Below the pieces are notes generated by a model. The model saw only the letters and a program-made list of their open reading frames with translations. It ran no database searches and had not been told where the DNA came from. A program made the translations under genes and the position numbers. Of a stretch of DNA of 64,000 nucleotides, positions 37,862 through 49,612 are shown piece by piece. The DNA is from Sternotherus odoratus (taxonomy: Eukaryota > Chordata > Testudines > Kinosternidae), in assembly GCA_032164245.1 (NCBI GenBank), contig JAVMKO010000001.1, positions 12,933,603 through 12,997,602 of the forward strand. The letters are read 5' to 3'. How positions within the stretch are numbered: the stretch's first letter is position 1; each line of letters begins with the position of its first letter.

Positions 37862-38544
37862 GCCCAGGCCCAAACATAGGAAAGAAGGGGTTACTAGAAG
37901 GGGGGTTGAGTGGACAGCAGCGGTGTCTCTGACAGCGAGACACCCCGAGAGCATGCTGAACTGTGCAGCCTTCTTCTCGCAGCCCAGAGACTGAGGTAGC
38001 TGGGTTAAGTGAGGTTTTCCAGAACATACAAGGAAAGAATCAAACATAGATAAGACTGAGTTGTACAGTCCTTTTTCTGTTTCATCCCTTTCCCTTGCTT
38101 GCTATCTGTCTTTAGGTAAATAATAATAAATAATAATGTAGGTGTTGCTAAGACTATGTGTTGAGTCACATGAATCAGCCATAGGTCACAGGGCCCCAAA
38201 GGAAAAGGGGCTTCTAGGAGCCAACCTAAGTTGGGCTTGTCATAGTAACACCGTGGCCAGCGGGCTGCTTCCCAGAGATCCAGTCCAAGAGTGTTTGCAC
38301 TACAGGGTTCCACCCTTTGAGAGGGGAGAGGGAAGCCAGCCCTGTCACCTCAAGCTTGCATTCAGGAGGGACTGAAAGGGGTCTAAAGCTTAGCTTGCCC
38401 TGCAGCTATGACAACCGATATGAATGTGCTTATGGAACGAAACCTTTACATTTTGTTCTCCTGTTACTTACAGAGCCAATTCTAGTCCTATTGAAACAAC
38501 AGGAGATTTTACCATTAACTGCCATTTTCATATTTGTATTGCAA
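37862..38544. other. Intronic DNA, no feature recognised
   Basis: Average composition, with no conserved frame. Confidence 0.4.
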
Positions 38545-38790
38545 TACTGTCTAGAGGCCCCATAGTACTAGGCACTGCACATATGCCTAATAAGAGGCAG
38601 TCCATGCACTGAAGAGCTTGCAGTCTAATTGGACAAGTCAGACAAAGAGGTGGGGGGAAAGGAAATACCGTCCCCATTATACAGAGAAAGTTAACTTGCC
38701 CACAGTTGCACAGAGAGTCTGGGGGTAGAACGCAGAAAAGAATATAGATCTCCTGAGTCCCAGTCTAGTGACTGACTCCCAAAACCATTA
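38545..38790 (-). repeat. Antisense MIR-type composite repeat
   Basis: 'ggccccatagtactaggcac', 'gaagagcttgcagtctaatt', then 'ttatacagagaaagttaact' and 'cctgagtcccagtctagtg' form the reverse complement of an ancient amniote SINE. Confidence 0.55.
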
Positions 38791-39377
38791 CTCCCCCCTG
38801 TAGAGAAACGGTACTGTGGTCTGGGGAGAGGGTCCCTCCTCTGCTCCCTCATCCGCAGCAGGGACATCACATTTCCTTTTTTTCTTTCTGATTTGACCTT
38901 TTCTCCCCTATCCATTTACCTTCACCATTTTTCTGTCTCTTCTCTCCTCACTGTCTCAGTCTCTTCCCACCATTTTCTCTCTCTCATTAATTCCTCTCCC
39001 TTGGACTTGGGATGGGGTGTAGAACACAGCTCTTCCAAGAACAGTGTTTGGGAGGGTACCTTGGTTGATTAAATTATTTTGTTTCTTTTGAAGTGATTTT
39101 ACAGCACTGAACTTGGCGTTTAAATAGAGCACTACAGACTTTTTTATTCATTTAATGAAACAAAAATAAAATGACACCATAAGGAAAAAATGTCTCATTT
39201 TTCCTTTACTTTGCCTAAGCAGTGTGTTTGTAGATCATGAACACATCAGGCTCTGATGCTTATCTCACTTGTATTTGTTCTATGCCTATTTAACTCCTTT
39301 GATTTCAGTGGAATTATTTCTGATTACCCTGGTATAAAATCAGACCCTTTTTCTTTCAAACTTCCACACTGGGTAAG

Positions 39378-39548
39378 AATCAGAGAGGTAGCCGTGTTAG
39401 TCTGGAATAGCAGAGGTAACAAAGAGTCCTGTGGCACCTTAAAGACTGACTAAAGTATTGAAGCATAAGCTTTTGTGGCCTAATACCCACTTTGTCGGAT
39501 GCTTCAATACTTTAGTTAGTCTTTAAGGTGCCACAGGACTCTTTGTTA
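39378..39548. mobile_element. Fold-back Penelope-like tail, 49-bp arms
   Basis: Exact 12-bp duplication ACACTGGGTAAG (39366-39377, 39549-39560). Arms 39417-39465 and 39500-39548 pair with one mismatch around a 34-nt loop. The unpaired left part carries 'tagccgtgttagtctgg', the tail signature. No coding sequence. Confidence 0.87.
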
Positions 39549-40439
39549 ACACTGGGTAAGGTCAGCCATCAACATCGGCAGCTCATAAACAGTACCAGGG
39601 AGAGATGATGTTTTTCTTTACCTGTGCTGCTGGTAGGTTCTGTAAACCCAGCTTTGTGGGTGACTGTGGTATGCCCTGAATGCAGATGCAAAAAGCAGAA
39701 AGGTATCCACCCCTTTTGTCAGATTCACACAAACTCTGGGGCGCTAAGGAAGGGGATGCACAGTAACTTGTCTTTTCTTTCCCAGCTAAGAGAGACCTTT
39801 TCTGACTTGGCGCTATGTATCCAAGGAGCCTTCTTTACAAGACTCTATTAGGCCATGCTAGAGGCTTTCCATCACCTTGGAAAATAAAAACTTGGGCCTG
39901 ATTTTCTTAGGTGCTAAGCCCCCCCAGCCCGCCCCCCCATGGTCAGCTGGAGTTGTGGGGGCTCAGTGCCTGCAGAAATCCCGGCTGTTTAATTTACCCA
40001 AAACAGGCCCATAGATCAGCTCCCTAGAGTCAGCTGTGGACTAAATTGTACTGAGAACTGGGAGGCAGGAACTTCTCAGTGAGTTCTTCTAGGGTGTGGT
40101 CTAAATCCCATTGAAAATGGGCTACTGACTTCAATGGGCATTGGATCAGGTATATAACCCCTGCTCTGACCCTCCCTCTCTTCTTGGCTTTGAGCATAGC
40201 ACATAACCCCCTACTTCAATTTCTCCATTGATGAAATGCGGGATAATAAATGCCACCTTCAAAGGGTGTTGTGAGGATTAATTGCCTCTAGCTGGTGTAT
40301 ATTTGTTTGTCTTGTTTTGCTGCCCCTCTCTGTAGTAAACTTGATTGGCAATAACAAAGTCCCTAGTGACCTTCACATGGATGCTATCGCCCCTCCCTTT
40401 TCAGGGTATAAAAACTCAGTGCAGGGTAGGATGCTTTAT

Positions 40440-40690
40440 GTCTACACTGCAACAAAAAACTCATGGCTGGCCCATGCTAGCTGATTCAGGCTCGAGGGCT
40501 TGGGCTAAGGGGCTGTTTAACTGCAACATAGATGTCTGGATTTGGGCTCTAGCCTGGGCTCTAGGAACCAGCGAGGTGGGAGGGTCTCAGAGCTCAGGCT
40601 CCAGCCTATGCCAGAATGCCTGTTTTTAGCCCCATTGCATGAGCCTGAGTTAACTTGCCCTGGGCTCTGAGACTTGCTGCTGTGGGGTTG
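40440..40690. mobile_element. MITE remnant ('tctacactgca' family)
   Basis: 'gtctacactgcaacaaaaaa', 'tgctagctgattcaggctcg', 'gggctgtttaactgcaaca' and 'gctcaggctccagcc' resemble a turtle MITE built from self-complementary 'gggctcgggct' blocks. Right end degraded; no duplication seen. Confidence 0.5.
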
Positions 40691-40739
40691 GTGGTCTCTT
40701 TGCTTTGATACCCTAGGCCAGGCCATGGAGTGCCTTGAA

Positions 40740-42680
40740 GGACCCAAGACCTTGTATTTGATTTGAAATTCTTTGGGGAGCTAGCATAGGGGATGAAGGG
40801 CAGATTTGAAATGTGGCCCATTTAGTTGGAACATTTGTTGTGTGTCCCATTTAGCTGGAAATTTTCAAGGAGCACTGCACATGCCCCTTTTGTTCTCCTG
40901 AGCAAATACTCACATACTGCACAAATGGAAGCACAAATCTTTCCACATAATACCTGACACACTATAATTACACAGCAACACTGGAACAAATAACAGCTTT
41001 AGAGATTACCAGCATGCATTATGGAAATTCTGTCAGGGGACAGAAGAGAACTTTCTGCCTTTAAAACAGATGGGACTTTTAACGAAAGGTTGGTTAACTT
41101 GCTGGGGAGAAGAAATCCAAAATCAGAGGTGAAAATAAGGAGTGAAAACAAACAGGCGAACAAAAGAAAATGCACTGAGTAATAATTAGACTAATGCAGG
41201 ATTTACCTACTTAAGGGTGTTTTTACTGCTTGTGTTGAGAGATTAAATGCTGTCAGATCTGAAGAGTCTCATTATCTGCTCAGTGTATTTATACATGTCA
41301 AAAGGATAAATGACATCTCAGAACCAACAGGTCTCCTTCCGCCCCTGCCCTCCCGTATCTGGATATGGAATCGGTAAATCATAGTTCAGCAGGTTCAGTT
41401 TTAATCAAAATGATCAAATTGAATGGTGTTTGTATTGAGTGCATGTATGACTGGTGTAACGTTAATTGCATGGCAGATTATGAATACTTATTTTATCAAA
41501 ACCCTGGGCCTGATGCTTCTTTCATTTACATCCATTTTACACAACTGTAACCCCCTTTGGGGCTGATTCTCCACTGCCTCCCACTTTGTATAGTCATCTG
41601 GATCCGGGAAAAGTGAATGTAAAATGTTACCAAATCAGAATGCACAAACATTTTCTACAAATGTAAATGAAGACACCAGCTGCCAGGAAGTGGAGAATCT
41701 GGCCCATTGGCTTGAGTGAGTCACAATGCTGATTTATATCAGTGTAGAGGCTATTCTGGCTCTTTGGGTTTGTGTGTTTTCCCTAAATATTTCAAATACA
41801 TTGTGGGCAGTTTATGCTGTATTGCGGACCGGGTTTGTTTCCACGATAATTCCAGCCCCATTTAAAATCTGCCTCATGTAACTTCTTAACAAATTCCATT
41901 TGCTTTGCAAATTTCCTTTTTGATCTTAACCCAGAAGTGAACTTTTTCTTAAGTATGAGCACAGTATTTCCAGCCACATTTTGGAATTATGCCAATAGGG
42001 GGAAATGCTTTTTTTCCCTATGTTTGCTTTTAATTTTTATTTTTTTTTGCATATCTAAAAAACTTTGAAGTTGGAACTTCAAATTTAGACCTGGAAATAC
42101 TCACCCAAGTAACTCCATGCATGTTACAATTCCTTACGAACACTTAAGTGTTTTCAGGATTGGAGTCTTATCTTCATATATTGGTCTCAATTATGAAGAA
42201 AAGAATTCATTTTGAGGGAAATAGGTTTTTTGAACCAAACAATATTTATTTATTTATTAAAGTTGGGAGAAACATAGAATAATGGAATGATATATAGGCT
42301 GGAATACACCTTAGACAGCTAAAGCAATTTTAAAAGGGGGGAGGGGAAGGAGGACACAATTCTTAAATGAAAAAGATGTGTCAAGCCTTACAATAGATTA
42401 TAGTATCATTCAGTAGCTCTGAATTAAATCCCAAGAGGCCTTGCTAGACCTATGTGAAAGATTCAAAATAATATAGCCATTTGCTATAAATTTCTGGAAT
42501 GCCAAATTTTGGTTGGGAGACAAACTGGAAATATTGTGAGAAAAGCTGTTGCTTGTATTTCTGATGAAGTTCAGGCATTCTGCAAACTTTTACTCTAGAT
42601 CTCCAGACCGCAGATAACAACACCTAAGAATTTTTGGATGATCATTCAGAAAGGAACCTGAAAACCTTTAAAGACTGCTT
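40740..42680. other. Intronic DNA, no gene recognised
   Basis: Starts with old LINE-tail phrases ('gaccttgtatttgattt'). The rest is AT-rich, with an ATTT-repeat run near 42242-42260. Confidence 0.4.
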
Positions 42681-42690
42681 AGTGTTAATA

Positions 42691-42804
42691 ATCAGAGAGG
42701 TAGCCGTGTTAGTCTGGAATTGCAGAAGTGCCAAAGAGTCCTGTGGCACCTTAAAGACTAACTTTAGTTAGTCTTTAAGGTGCCACAGGACTCTTTGTCA
42801 CTTC
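42691..42804. mobile_element. Fold-back Penelope-like tail, 39-bp arms
   Basis: Exact 10-bp duplication AGTGTTAATA (42681-42690, 42805-42814). Arms 42725-42763 and 42766-42804 pair with one mismatch around a 2-nt loop. The left unpaired part carries 'tagccgtgttagtctgg'. Smallest copy of the fold-back set. Confidence 0.87.
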
Positions 42805-42814
42805 AGTGTTAATA

Positions 42815-44059
42815 GTGACATTAATTACTGTACAAGAGGTTTTAAGTATCATTCTAAAAAATCATGGTGTGCGAAAATAATTATCTGTAATTGTGAGGTT
42901 AGACATGCACTTTAAATAGCACCATGCAAACTTGTGGTAGTGATGGAAAACAGCTATCCTCTGACTGTTCTGTTGCCTATCTGAATTGGTTGTCCCAGTC
43001 CAGCATGCAGTGGGCAGGAGTCAATAACACAAATCACTACCACCACTTCCACAGACACCCTTGACAGAGGCTGAATTGCTTAATCACCTTCCTATCCAGA
43101 GATACTTTCCCTCCAAATCACAATTCAGGTACAGTTGGGGGAATGTTTGTTGAGTCTTGTTCTCTCCCTGAATTGTCAATCCAGCATATTTTTATTAATG
43201 GATGTAAGGTGGAAAGAAAATGGATTAAAGTAAGTAGCACAAAATTCATTTATGATGTACTACCAAGCCTTTGGCACATTAAAAGCAAGAGTTATGTTAT
43301 CAAAATACCCTATACCCATCAGCCCTTATGTAGCATTTGGTGCCCTTTATTACAGCACCACTTAATAACTACCTTTCATTCTAAACACCTTGAATTAATT
43401 AGATACAAGGTTTTGGAAAAAATGAGTCACCATGTGTGACTTAGATGTGTGACTTGGCTGCATAAAGTATTAGAAACTATAGCACTGCAGTGTACATCTT
43501 TGACTGGTAAGAAATCAGACTCTTAACTGCCAGGAAACAACTCACTGTCCATCTTTCCTATTTTTCTGATTCTGGTGAACGAGACCTCAGAACTGACAAT
43601 GGCAAACATCCCATCATTATCCCCCATAGTCTCTGAAATACAGTTGGGGCCATTATTTTTCATGGCATTCCTGCTACTGCCTATGATTCACGAAGCCATA
43701 AAAGCCGCTAACGAATGGGCACTCACATCATTTAGAATGATGAAAAAAGAATCTCTGTGTCATTTCAGTATTGTTCTCTAGACCTGCTGCACCTACAGTA
43801 AGAACTTACATTTATTTGGCATGTAGGGTTTGTGGTCTCATGCCATTAGTTACTGTTTATAATATCAATAATCTGTTTGCAACCAGTTATTACTGTGGAT
43901 AATGCTGTCTGATTTGTTAGCATTCATTATTAACGGAATTCTTACAATTGTTAACCTTCCATGCTATGGAGAAGTAACACTTTCAAAAGTGACAGAGCAT
44001 TTAGTAGCTAGAGCCACAAAAGGTCTTTAACTCAGCATTGCAATGAAGAATATTCGGCG
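42815..44059. other. Intronic DNA, no gene recognised
   Basis: Open frames of 98 and 68 codons here (43143 and 43575, + strand) show no domain, no homology I recognise and no splice context. Confidence 0.4.
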
Positions 44060-44253
44060 TCCTGCTGTGTAGTGGAATCCATACTTAAGCACCAGGCTCC
44101 CTATACAGTGCACAGGGGAGAGTTAGGCACCTAAGAATGGGACCCACAAAACTCACCACGCTGAGCTATGCTAGGCAATGAAAGAGGCCAAGGAGCGGGG
44201 TAAGCCTAAACCCCACCCCAAAGGGATTTAGGTGTCTAAATCCAGGTCAGAGG

Positions 44254-44649
44254 TAGGGTGACACTATGTCCCATTTTGGTCGGGACAGTCCCCTTTTTAA
44301 GGCCTGTCCCGGACGTCCGGACTTTTTTGGCAAATATGGGCATTTGTCCTGTATGCTCTTAGTAAATGGAACAAATGCACAGTTTTGCCAAAAAAGTGGG
44401 TTGTGCTCCCTTGGGAGGCGTGGGGGGCAGAAGAACATTCAGGTGGGCAAGTGGTGACAGGAGGTGCTGGGCAGCATGGGGCTCGGGCAATCAGCTCCAA
44501 CCCAGGGCTGCACCGGACCCAGGTGAGTGGCGACACCCGGTGACTCGAGCCAGCTGTGCCTGGGGGGCTCAGGCAAGCAGTGATGCCAGCTGGCTCAAGC
44601 CAGCCCTGTGCGGTGTCCTGTTTTTACTTTGGGACACATGGTCACCCTA
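44254..44649. mobile_element. hAT-type MITE, 396 bp
   Basis: Ends TAGGGTGACACTATGTCCC and GGGACACATGGTCACCCTA are inverted and flanked by exact GTCAGAGG (44246-44253, 44650-44657). An internal 'cgggacagtcccc' block is shared with 23717-24583. Non-coding. Confidence 0.92.
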
Positions 44650-45004
44650 GTCAGAGGGAGGCCTCTACCTCCACTTAGGAGTCACAGCCATGAACCGTGG
44701 AGTTAGGTCCCTGTGCTCTTTCTCCCCCAAACCAGAAGTGGTGGTAGCTGTACTCCTTTATAACCGTTAGCTTAGTAGCTACCACGCTCAACCAGGATGT
44801 AGGAGACCTAGGTTCAAGTCCCCCATCCTGCCAGATTTAGAACAGGGAATTGAACTCGTATCTCCCATCTTTCAGATGACCAGTGGGTTCTGAGACATGC
44901 TGGGGAAGCCTCTCTCATTCTCTTCTGTTGGAGCCATGCCACTGTCTGTCAGTAATTAAATATTCATTGAGCGAGAAAGTGTGAGAATAACTGTATAGCA
45001 TGGT

Positions 45005-45191
45005 AAGATGAGGAAGACTTGTAGCACCTTAGAGACTCACCAGTTTATTTCAGCATAAGCTTTCGTGGGCGATGAAGTATGCTATAGCCCATGAAAGCTT
45101 ATGCTGAAATAGACTGGTTAGTCTCTAAGGTGCTACAAGTCTTCCCTGTCTTATTTACGGATACAGACTAACACGGCTGCTTATCTTAAAC
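45005..45191. mobile_element. Fold-back Penelope-like tail, about 66-bp arms
   Basis: Exact 14-bp duplication CTGTATAGCATGGT (44991-45004, 45192-45205). Arms about 45005-45070 and 45087-45153 pair with several mismatches. The unpaired tail lies on the right ('acagactaacacggctgc'), so this copy is reversed relative to those at 35, 39 and 42.7 kb. Confidence 0.87.
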
Positions 45192-45400
45192 CTGTATAGC
45201 ATGGTGGTTAGGACATTCAGCTGGCCTGTAGGAAAGTCAAATTTGAGTCCCTGTTCTAGTGTCTAATTATTTATACAAAGTGGAACAGTTTCAACAGGAG
45301 AGATGGATGATGTGGGTTCAAGGATCTAAATAGTTGGACTTAAACTCCTAAAGTGGCAATTAGGTGCCTAAATCCCTTTGTGGATCTAGCCCTGTAAGTC

Positions 45401-46251
45401 TAAATCCTCGCTGAAAGTCCCTGGGACTTAAGAGTCAAAGTCCTGTTTTCACTTAGATGGTTTTGAAAACTTTACTCCCAGTTTCCCAACATGGTAAGGG
45501 TAACTGAATGGTACAGTCCTCTAAATTGGAAAGGCTATTGTCCCATTAAGTGGCTAGCGTGACCAATTAAATTAAAAAAAAAAGTCTTAAAAGACTGAAT
45601 AAAGATTCTGATAAATTCATATCTGGATTTCAAATACCCACCATTTTAGGGATGATTGGCTCTGGGTTTGGACCAATATATATCACACAGTCACCTGCTT
45701 TTCTCCTGATGCTCCAAATAAATTTTGAGGGTTTGTGGTACCAGATTTTTTTCTATTAAAAGTACAAAGATATAAATGATACCTACCACACTTCACATTT
45801 TTCTTTTTTAAAAAATCTTTATTTGGCAACTTCTGTGTTAAACCTCTAGAGCATTACATTTTAGACCTATTCATCACCTGGTTAAATACCACTTACCTCC
45901 TCAGCACCAGCCAAATACTCCATTATAATGGAGAATTTATGCTAATAATATTATCCCAGCTAAGCAGCGATCATTACCATTTACTGTGTCAAGTTTTGCT
46001 TTCACTTGATGGAGTTATTCTAGACTCTTTGGCGGTGTAACTGAAACAGGAATCTGGACAACTAAGATTCCTGGGAGTTTTGCCTGAGTAAGGCTACTGG
46101 ATTTGGCCCTGCTGAATTACTCCATTAATTGACTGCTCAGTGTGCTTCATTTTTTTCATCGAGTGTTTCTTCTCTTCCACTCTCTGCTCTGTTTCCCCCC
46201 CTCCCCCATCTCTCCTAAGAGAATAGTAAATCCAATAACAAATGAGTTCAG
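45401..46251. other. Intronic DNA, no feature recognised
   Basis: AT-rich, no conserved frame or named repeat. Confidence 0.4.
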
Positions 46252-46593
46252 CAGGGATCTCAAACTCAAGTCACCAGGAGGGCCACATGAGGACGAGTAC
46301 ATTGGCCTGAGGGCCGCATCGCTGAGCAGTCTGACCCGGGGCCAGACGTCGCACAGCCCCACCCCACCGGAGCTCTGCTCGCGTGGCGTGCTGGGGGTGG
46401 GGGTTAGGGTGGGGTCTCTGACCCAGAGCCAGACGTCACAAAGTCCCGCTCCCCCAGAGCGCTGCTCGCAGCGTGCTGAGGCGGGGGGGTGGGGGGGGGG
46501 AGGAGCTAGCCTCCCCAGTGGGAGCTTCGGGGGCCAGACAGAATTAACCTATGGGTCGCATCCGGCCCATGGGCCGTAATTTGCTCACCTCTG
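46252..46593. mobile_element. hAT-type MITE with unlike ends
   Basis: The left end CAGGGATCTCAAACTC and the right end 'ggccgtaatttgctcacc'+TCTG are both hAT-type termini but of different sub-types. The core is G-rich. Flanking octamers (GAGTTCAG, CCATAGTT) do not match. Confidence 0.6.
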
Positions 46594-46599
46594 CCATAG

Positions 46600-48234
46600 T
46601 TGGCTTGTCCTAAACTGGGGGCCAAGGACATAAGTGAGGCTCAGAGGCACTGGTTTTGTTTGCATTCATATATGAAATCAAGACTAAACAAAGGAGAAAA
46701 CCCAGTGCAATTACTAGCTCGCCCTGCAGAATCCTACTGCCTCCTGTGAACATTTTCAGCTCCTCTTGCAGGAACCAGCCCAATGTGGAAATCCAAAACC
46801 AATATGGCGATCTCAGGTAAACAAAACAGGTTTTAATTGCTCTGCAGGTTGGGGGTTGTTGGGATACACCTGTGATAATTGAGGCCGTCTCACACATTTT
46901 GTGTTGAGTGAAAACCTTGCCTACAAGCTGAGCCTGCTTTGGAACTTGCAGAGCAGGAGGGAGTGTTTTATACTGAACTTGAACTGGTTCCACATATGAA
47001 GTGGGCTCAGTGTTTGTTGTTTGCACTATGTATGGGGAAAATACCATTTCCAGGCATCCTGTTTAGATGTTATGATGAACACAGCCCAATACATATGGTG
47101 GGCCAAATTCTCCTCTTGATTTACATCAGTACCCTCTAGGTGCTTATATGGCTACCATAAGATACCCTAGTGCTGTTTGCATTGGCAGAAAAACTGATCT
47201 CCCTCTGCCCTTCAGGAACAGCCTAGGACTGAAGCCCCAGATCCATCAGAATTTCAGGACATAGTCAGATCAGCTTTTCCTTCAATCCCTCTCTGCCTGG
47301 CATTCTCTTCATCCCAGCCCAACCTTTCCCACTTGCAGACTCTCAGGCTGTTCCTTCCTCCCCCAGACAGATTTTCCTTCCCAGCCCCTAGGTTGGACTC
47401 TTATTTTCCTCCCACTTCTAAGTCTTTGATCTTCCTTCCAATGGAGGCAGTCCAGCCCAACAGGCAGCTGGCTGGCACCACTTTGGCTGACTACTATGCT
47501 ATTGCCTGATGCTCTGCCTCTGACTCACTGCTGCATCCAGGCCTCCTCCTTTGGCTGTGGGGTCTGAATGCCAAGTTCATGCCCTGATCCTCTCCTGTTT
47601 CCCTTAACATGGTCAAAGAAGATCCTTGGCTAACAGGTACCCATTAGATTGTCCAGGTTTAACACATAGTCATACTCTGAGAAGGGTTCCGGAAAAGCTG
47701 ACACCTTGTAACTCATCAGAACATGCCTGTCTCTCTCTCACCTCCTCCCCACCCAAAAAACCCTCAGTTCGATCAATCAAAGCCCTTAGTCCTTACATTC
47801 TTGAGCTACAGAATTCAGCTTCTATTCAGCTTTTCTATGGTTTTTGGGTGGCACTGCTATTGTTTCAGCCACCTGATTACAATAGCTTCTTTTTGTAAGG
47901 CACTGGCCACAATAACTAGGTTTAACTCAACCCATAGGAGAATTATCCACTATACCCCAGTCAGTCAGTGAGACCTGTGCAAGCCCTATTTCCTTCAGAG
48001 GGTTTGCACATGTCGCTGTGGTCCTGATTTGAAGACAATGGACTTTTCATGGGGGATTGCATGGAAGAAAGCTTATGGGACCTGGAGAAGCAGGCAGTTG
48101 GATCTGGCATCATTAGTAGAAGGATTGTGGGGGAAGTAGGCAAGAGAAGAATTCCAAAGAGCCGTGAAGGTGAAGACAGAATGCATAGATACCAAACTGA
48201 TAGATACCTTACCTAAACCATGTAGAGAATTTGC
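46600..48234. other. Intronic DNA, no gene recognised
   Basis: A 145-codon reverse frame (46610-47047) has no recognisable domain and no splice or promoter context; the frame ends at repeat-free DNA. I do not call it a gene. Confidence 0.4.
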
Positions 48235-48430
48235 AGGGAGGTCCAGTTAATAAGATTCCCGCACAGGAGTCAGGAAAGCTGGGTTGTTTTCCCAGCTCTG
48301 CTACTGTTCTGCTGTGTGACCTTTGGCAAAATCACTTCCCCAGGCTGTGCCTCAGTTTCCCCCCCCCCATAAAAGGGAGCTCCTGGGACTTCTGCACTTT
48401 TGTAAAGTGCTTTGAGGGCTATGTGTGAAA
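48235..48430 (+). mobile_element. MIR SINE, sense
   Basis: 'gctactgttctgctgtgtg', 'ggcaaaatcacttccccagg', 'tgtgcctcagtttccccc' and 'tgtaaagtgctttgagg' match MIR. Confidence 0.82.
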
Positions 48431-49529
48431 TGAGCAACATAAAAGAGCTAAGGATTATTTATCTTCTACATGGAGCTCTTAAAAACTCTTGAGTCCTAGT
48501 ACATCTTAGACTAGCAGCTCTCAATGTTTCTGTGTAACTCCTCTGATCGTGGTGTGTGGCACTCATTCTACATTTGTGTATATTCAAACCAAAGGCAGAG
48601 ATACAAGGAGACAACTAGAAAAATCCCTGTGTCTGTGTGAAATGAATATTTCAGGGATGACTAATATCCCTTTACATAAGTTTACCGCCTGCAAAATAGC
48701 TTTAGATGTAACAGGATATCTCAGTCATGTAAGATCCACTGAGGCTAGGAAAAGAACACTGTACCAGTTATCAGTGAAATCTTCATTCAGTGTAAGCCAG
48801 GAATGCTTTCTCATCTTGTGGTACAGCACACCAGGGTAGCTCTCCTGTCTGTGGTCAGACATTCCCCTTCCAATGAACCTCAACCTTATTTTCCAGGGGT
48901 CGATCCAAATCTCACTGACGAGAAAAGTGAATATTTCTATTGATTTGAATGGGCTTTGAATTATGCTCTTGGTGTAGAAGAAAAGTGCCAACTTGATGCC
49001 TGTTCAATCCATAGTCCTGCTTGTTGGCTGCTAGTTAGTTCAGGAGTGGCAATGATTTTTGTAACACTGACACTTGGAAAGGGACAGAAAACCTCTGACT
49101 CTTTTCTCAACAACCACTGATCAGCCTTCACATGACCTTAATGTTTGGTTACTATTGGCCTGAGCAGGATTTAATCTAGTGACCAGCTCTGTATCCCAAC
49201 CACTCACCTTAGACACTCAATCAGCCTGAAGCCCCCGAGTTATCCCTCAGAGCCCCTTTTAAGACATACACTTGTATCTGCCTTTCATCCAGGGTTCTCT
49301 AAATACTTTACCAGGTGACTTAGTATTAGCCCCAGTTATGTGATTGTGTAATTATTTCACATATCAGGTCAGTGGCCAAAGCAGCAATAGAACCCAGGTC
49401 CCCTGCTGTTACCAACAGACAGTCCTGCCTCTGTATTTAGTGATCTAGAGTAATATCTGGAATACTATCTGGAGTAATTGGGGGCCATTTGGGGATATGG
49501 GGAACAAATGTGTTGGATGATTTAATTGG
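48431..49529. other. Intronic DNA with an old MIR-like patch
   Basis: About 49305-49440 resembles antisense MIR ('gtggccaaagcagcaata', 'gaacccaggtcccctgctg'). The remainder is unassigned. Confidence 0.4.
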
Positions 49530-49612
49530 GTTTTGATCCTGCTTTGAGCAGAGGGTTGGACTAGATGACCTCCTAAGGTCCCTTCCAACCCTGATATTCT
49601 ATGATTCTAATA
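49530..49612 (+). mobile_element. CR1 3' tail, sense
   Basis: 'gagcagagggttggactaga', 'ggtcccttccaaccctgat' then ATTCTATGATTCTA, the CR1 tail repeat. Confidence 0.88.

Larger units (their letters stand above)
44060..45400. repeat. Composite tRNA-like element, copy C, twice interrupted
   Basis: The left end ('ctccctatacagtgcacagg', 'gacccacaaaa') and right end ('attaggtgcctaaatccc', 'tgtggatcta') are inverted relatives. The middle has a tRNA-like block with B-box-like GGTTCAAGTCC (about 44810) and inverted halves 'ctgttggagccatgccact' / 'agtggaacagtttcaacagg'. A hAT MITE (44254-44649) and a fold-back tail (45005-45191) are inserted in it, each with its own target duplication, so the composite is older than both. 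Confidence 0.55.

Noticed and set aside
37457..38047. 196-codon reverse open frame
   Set aside because: It spans a hAT MITE and flanking DNA past its target duplication; composition is low-complexity and no domain is visible.
46610..47047. 145-codon reverse open frame with a hydrophobic C-terminal stretch
   Set aside because: No family resemblance, no splice sites or promoter, and one frame of this length is expected by chance in 64 kb.
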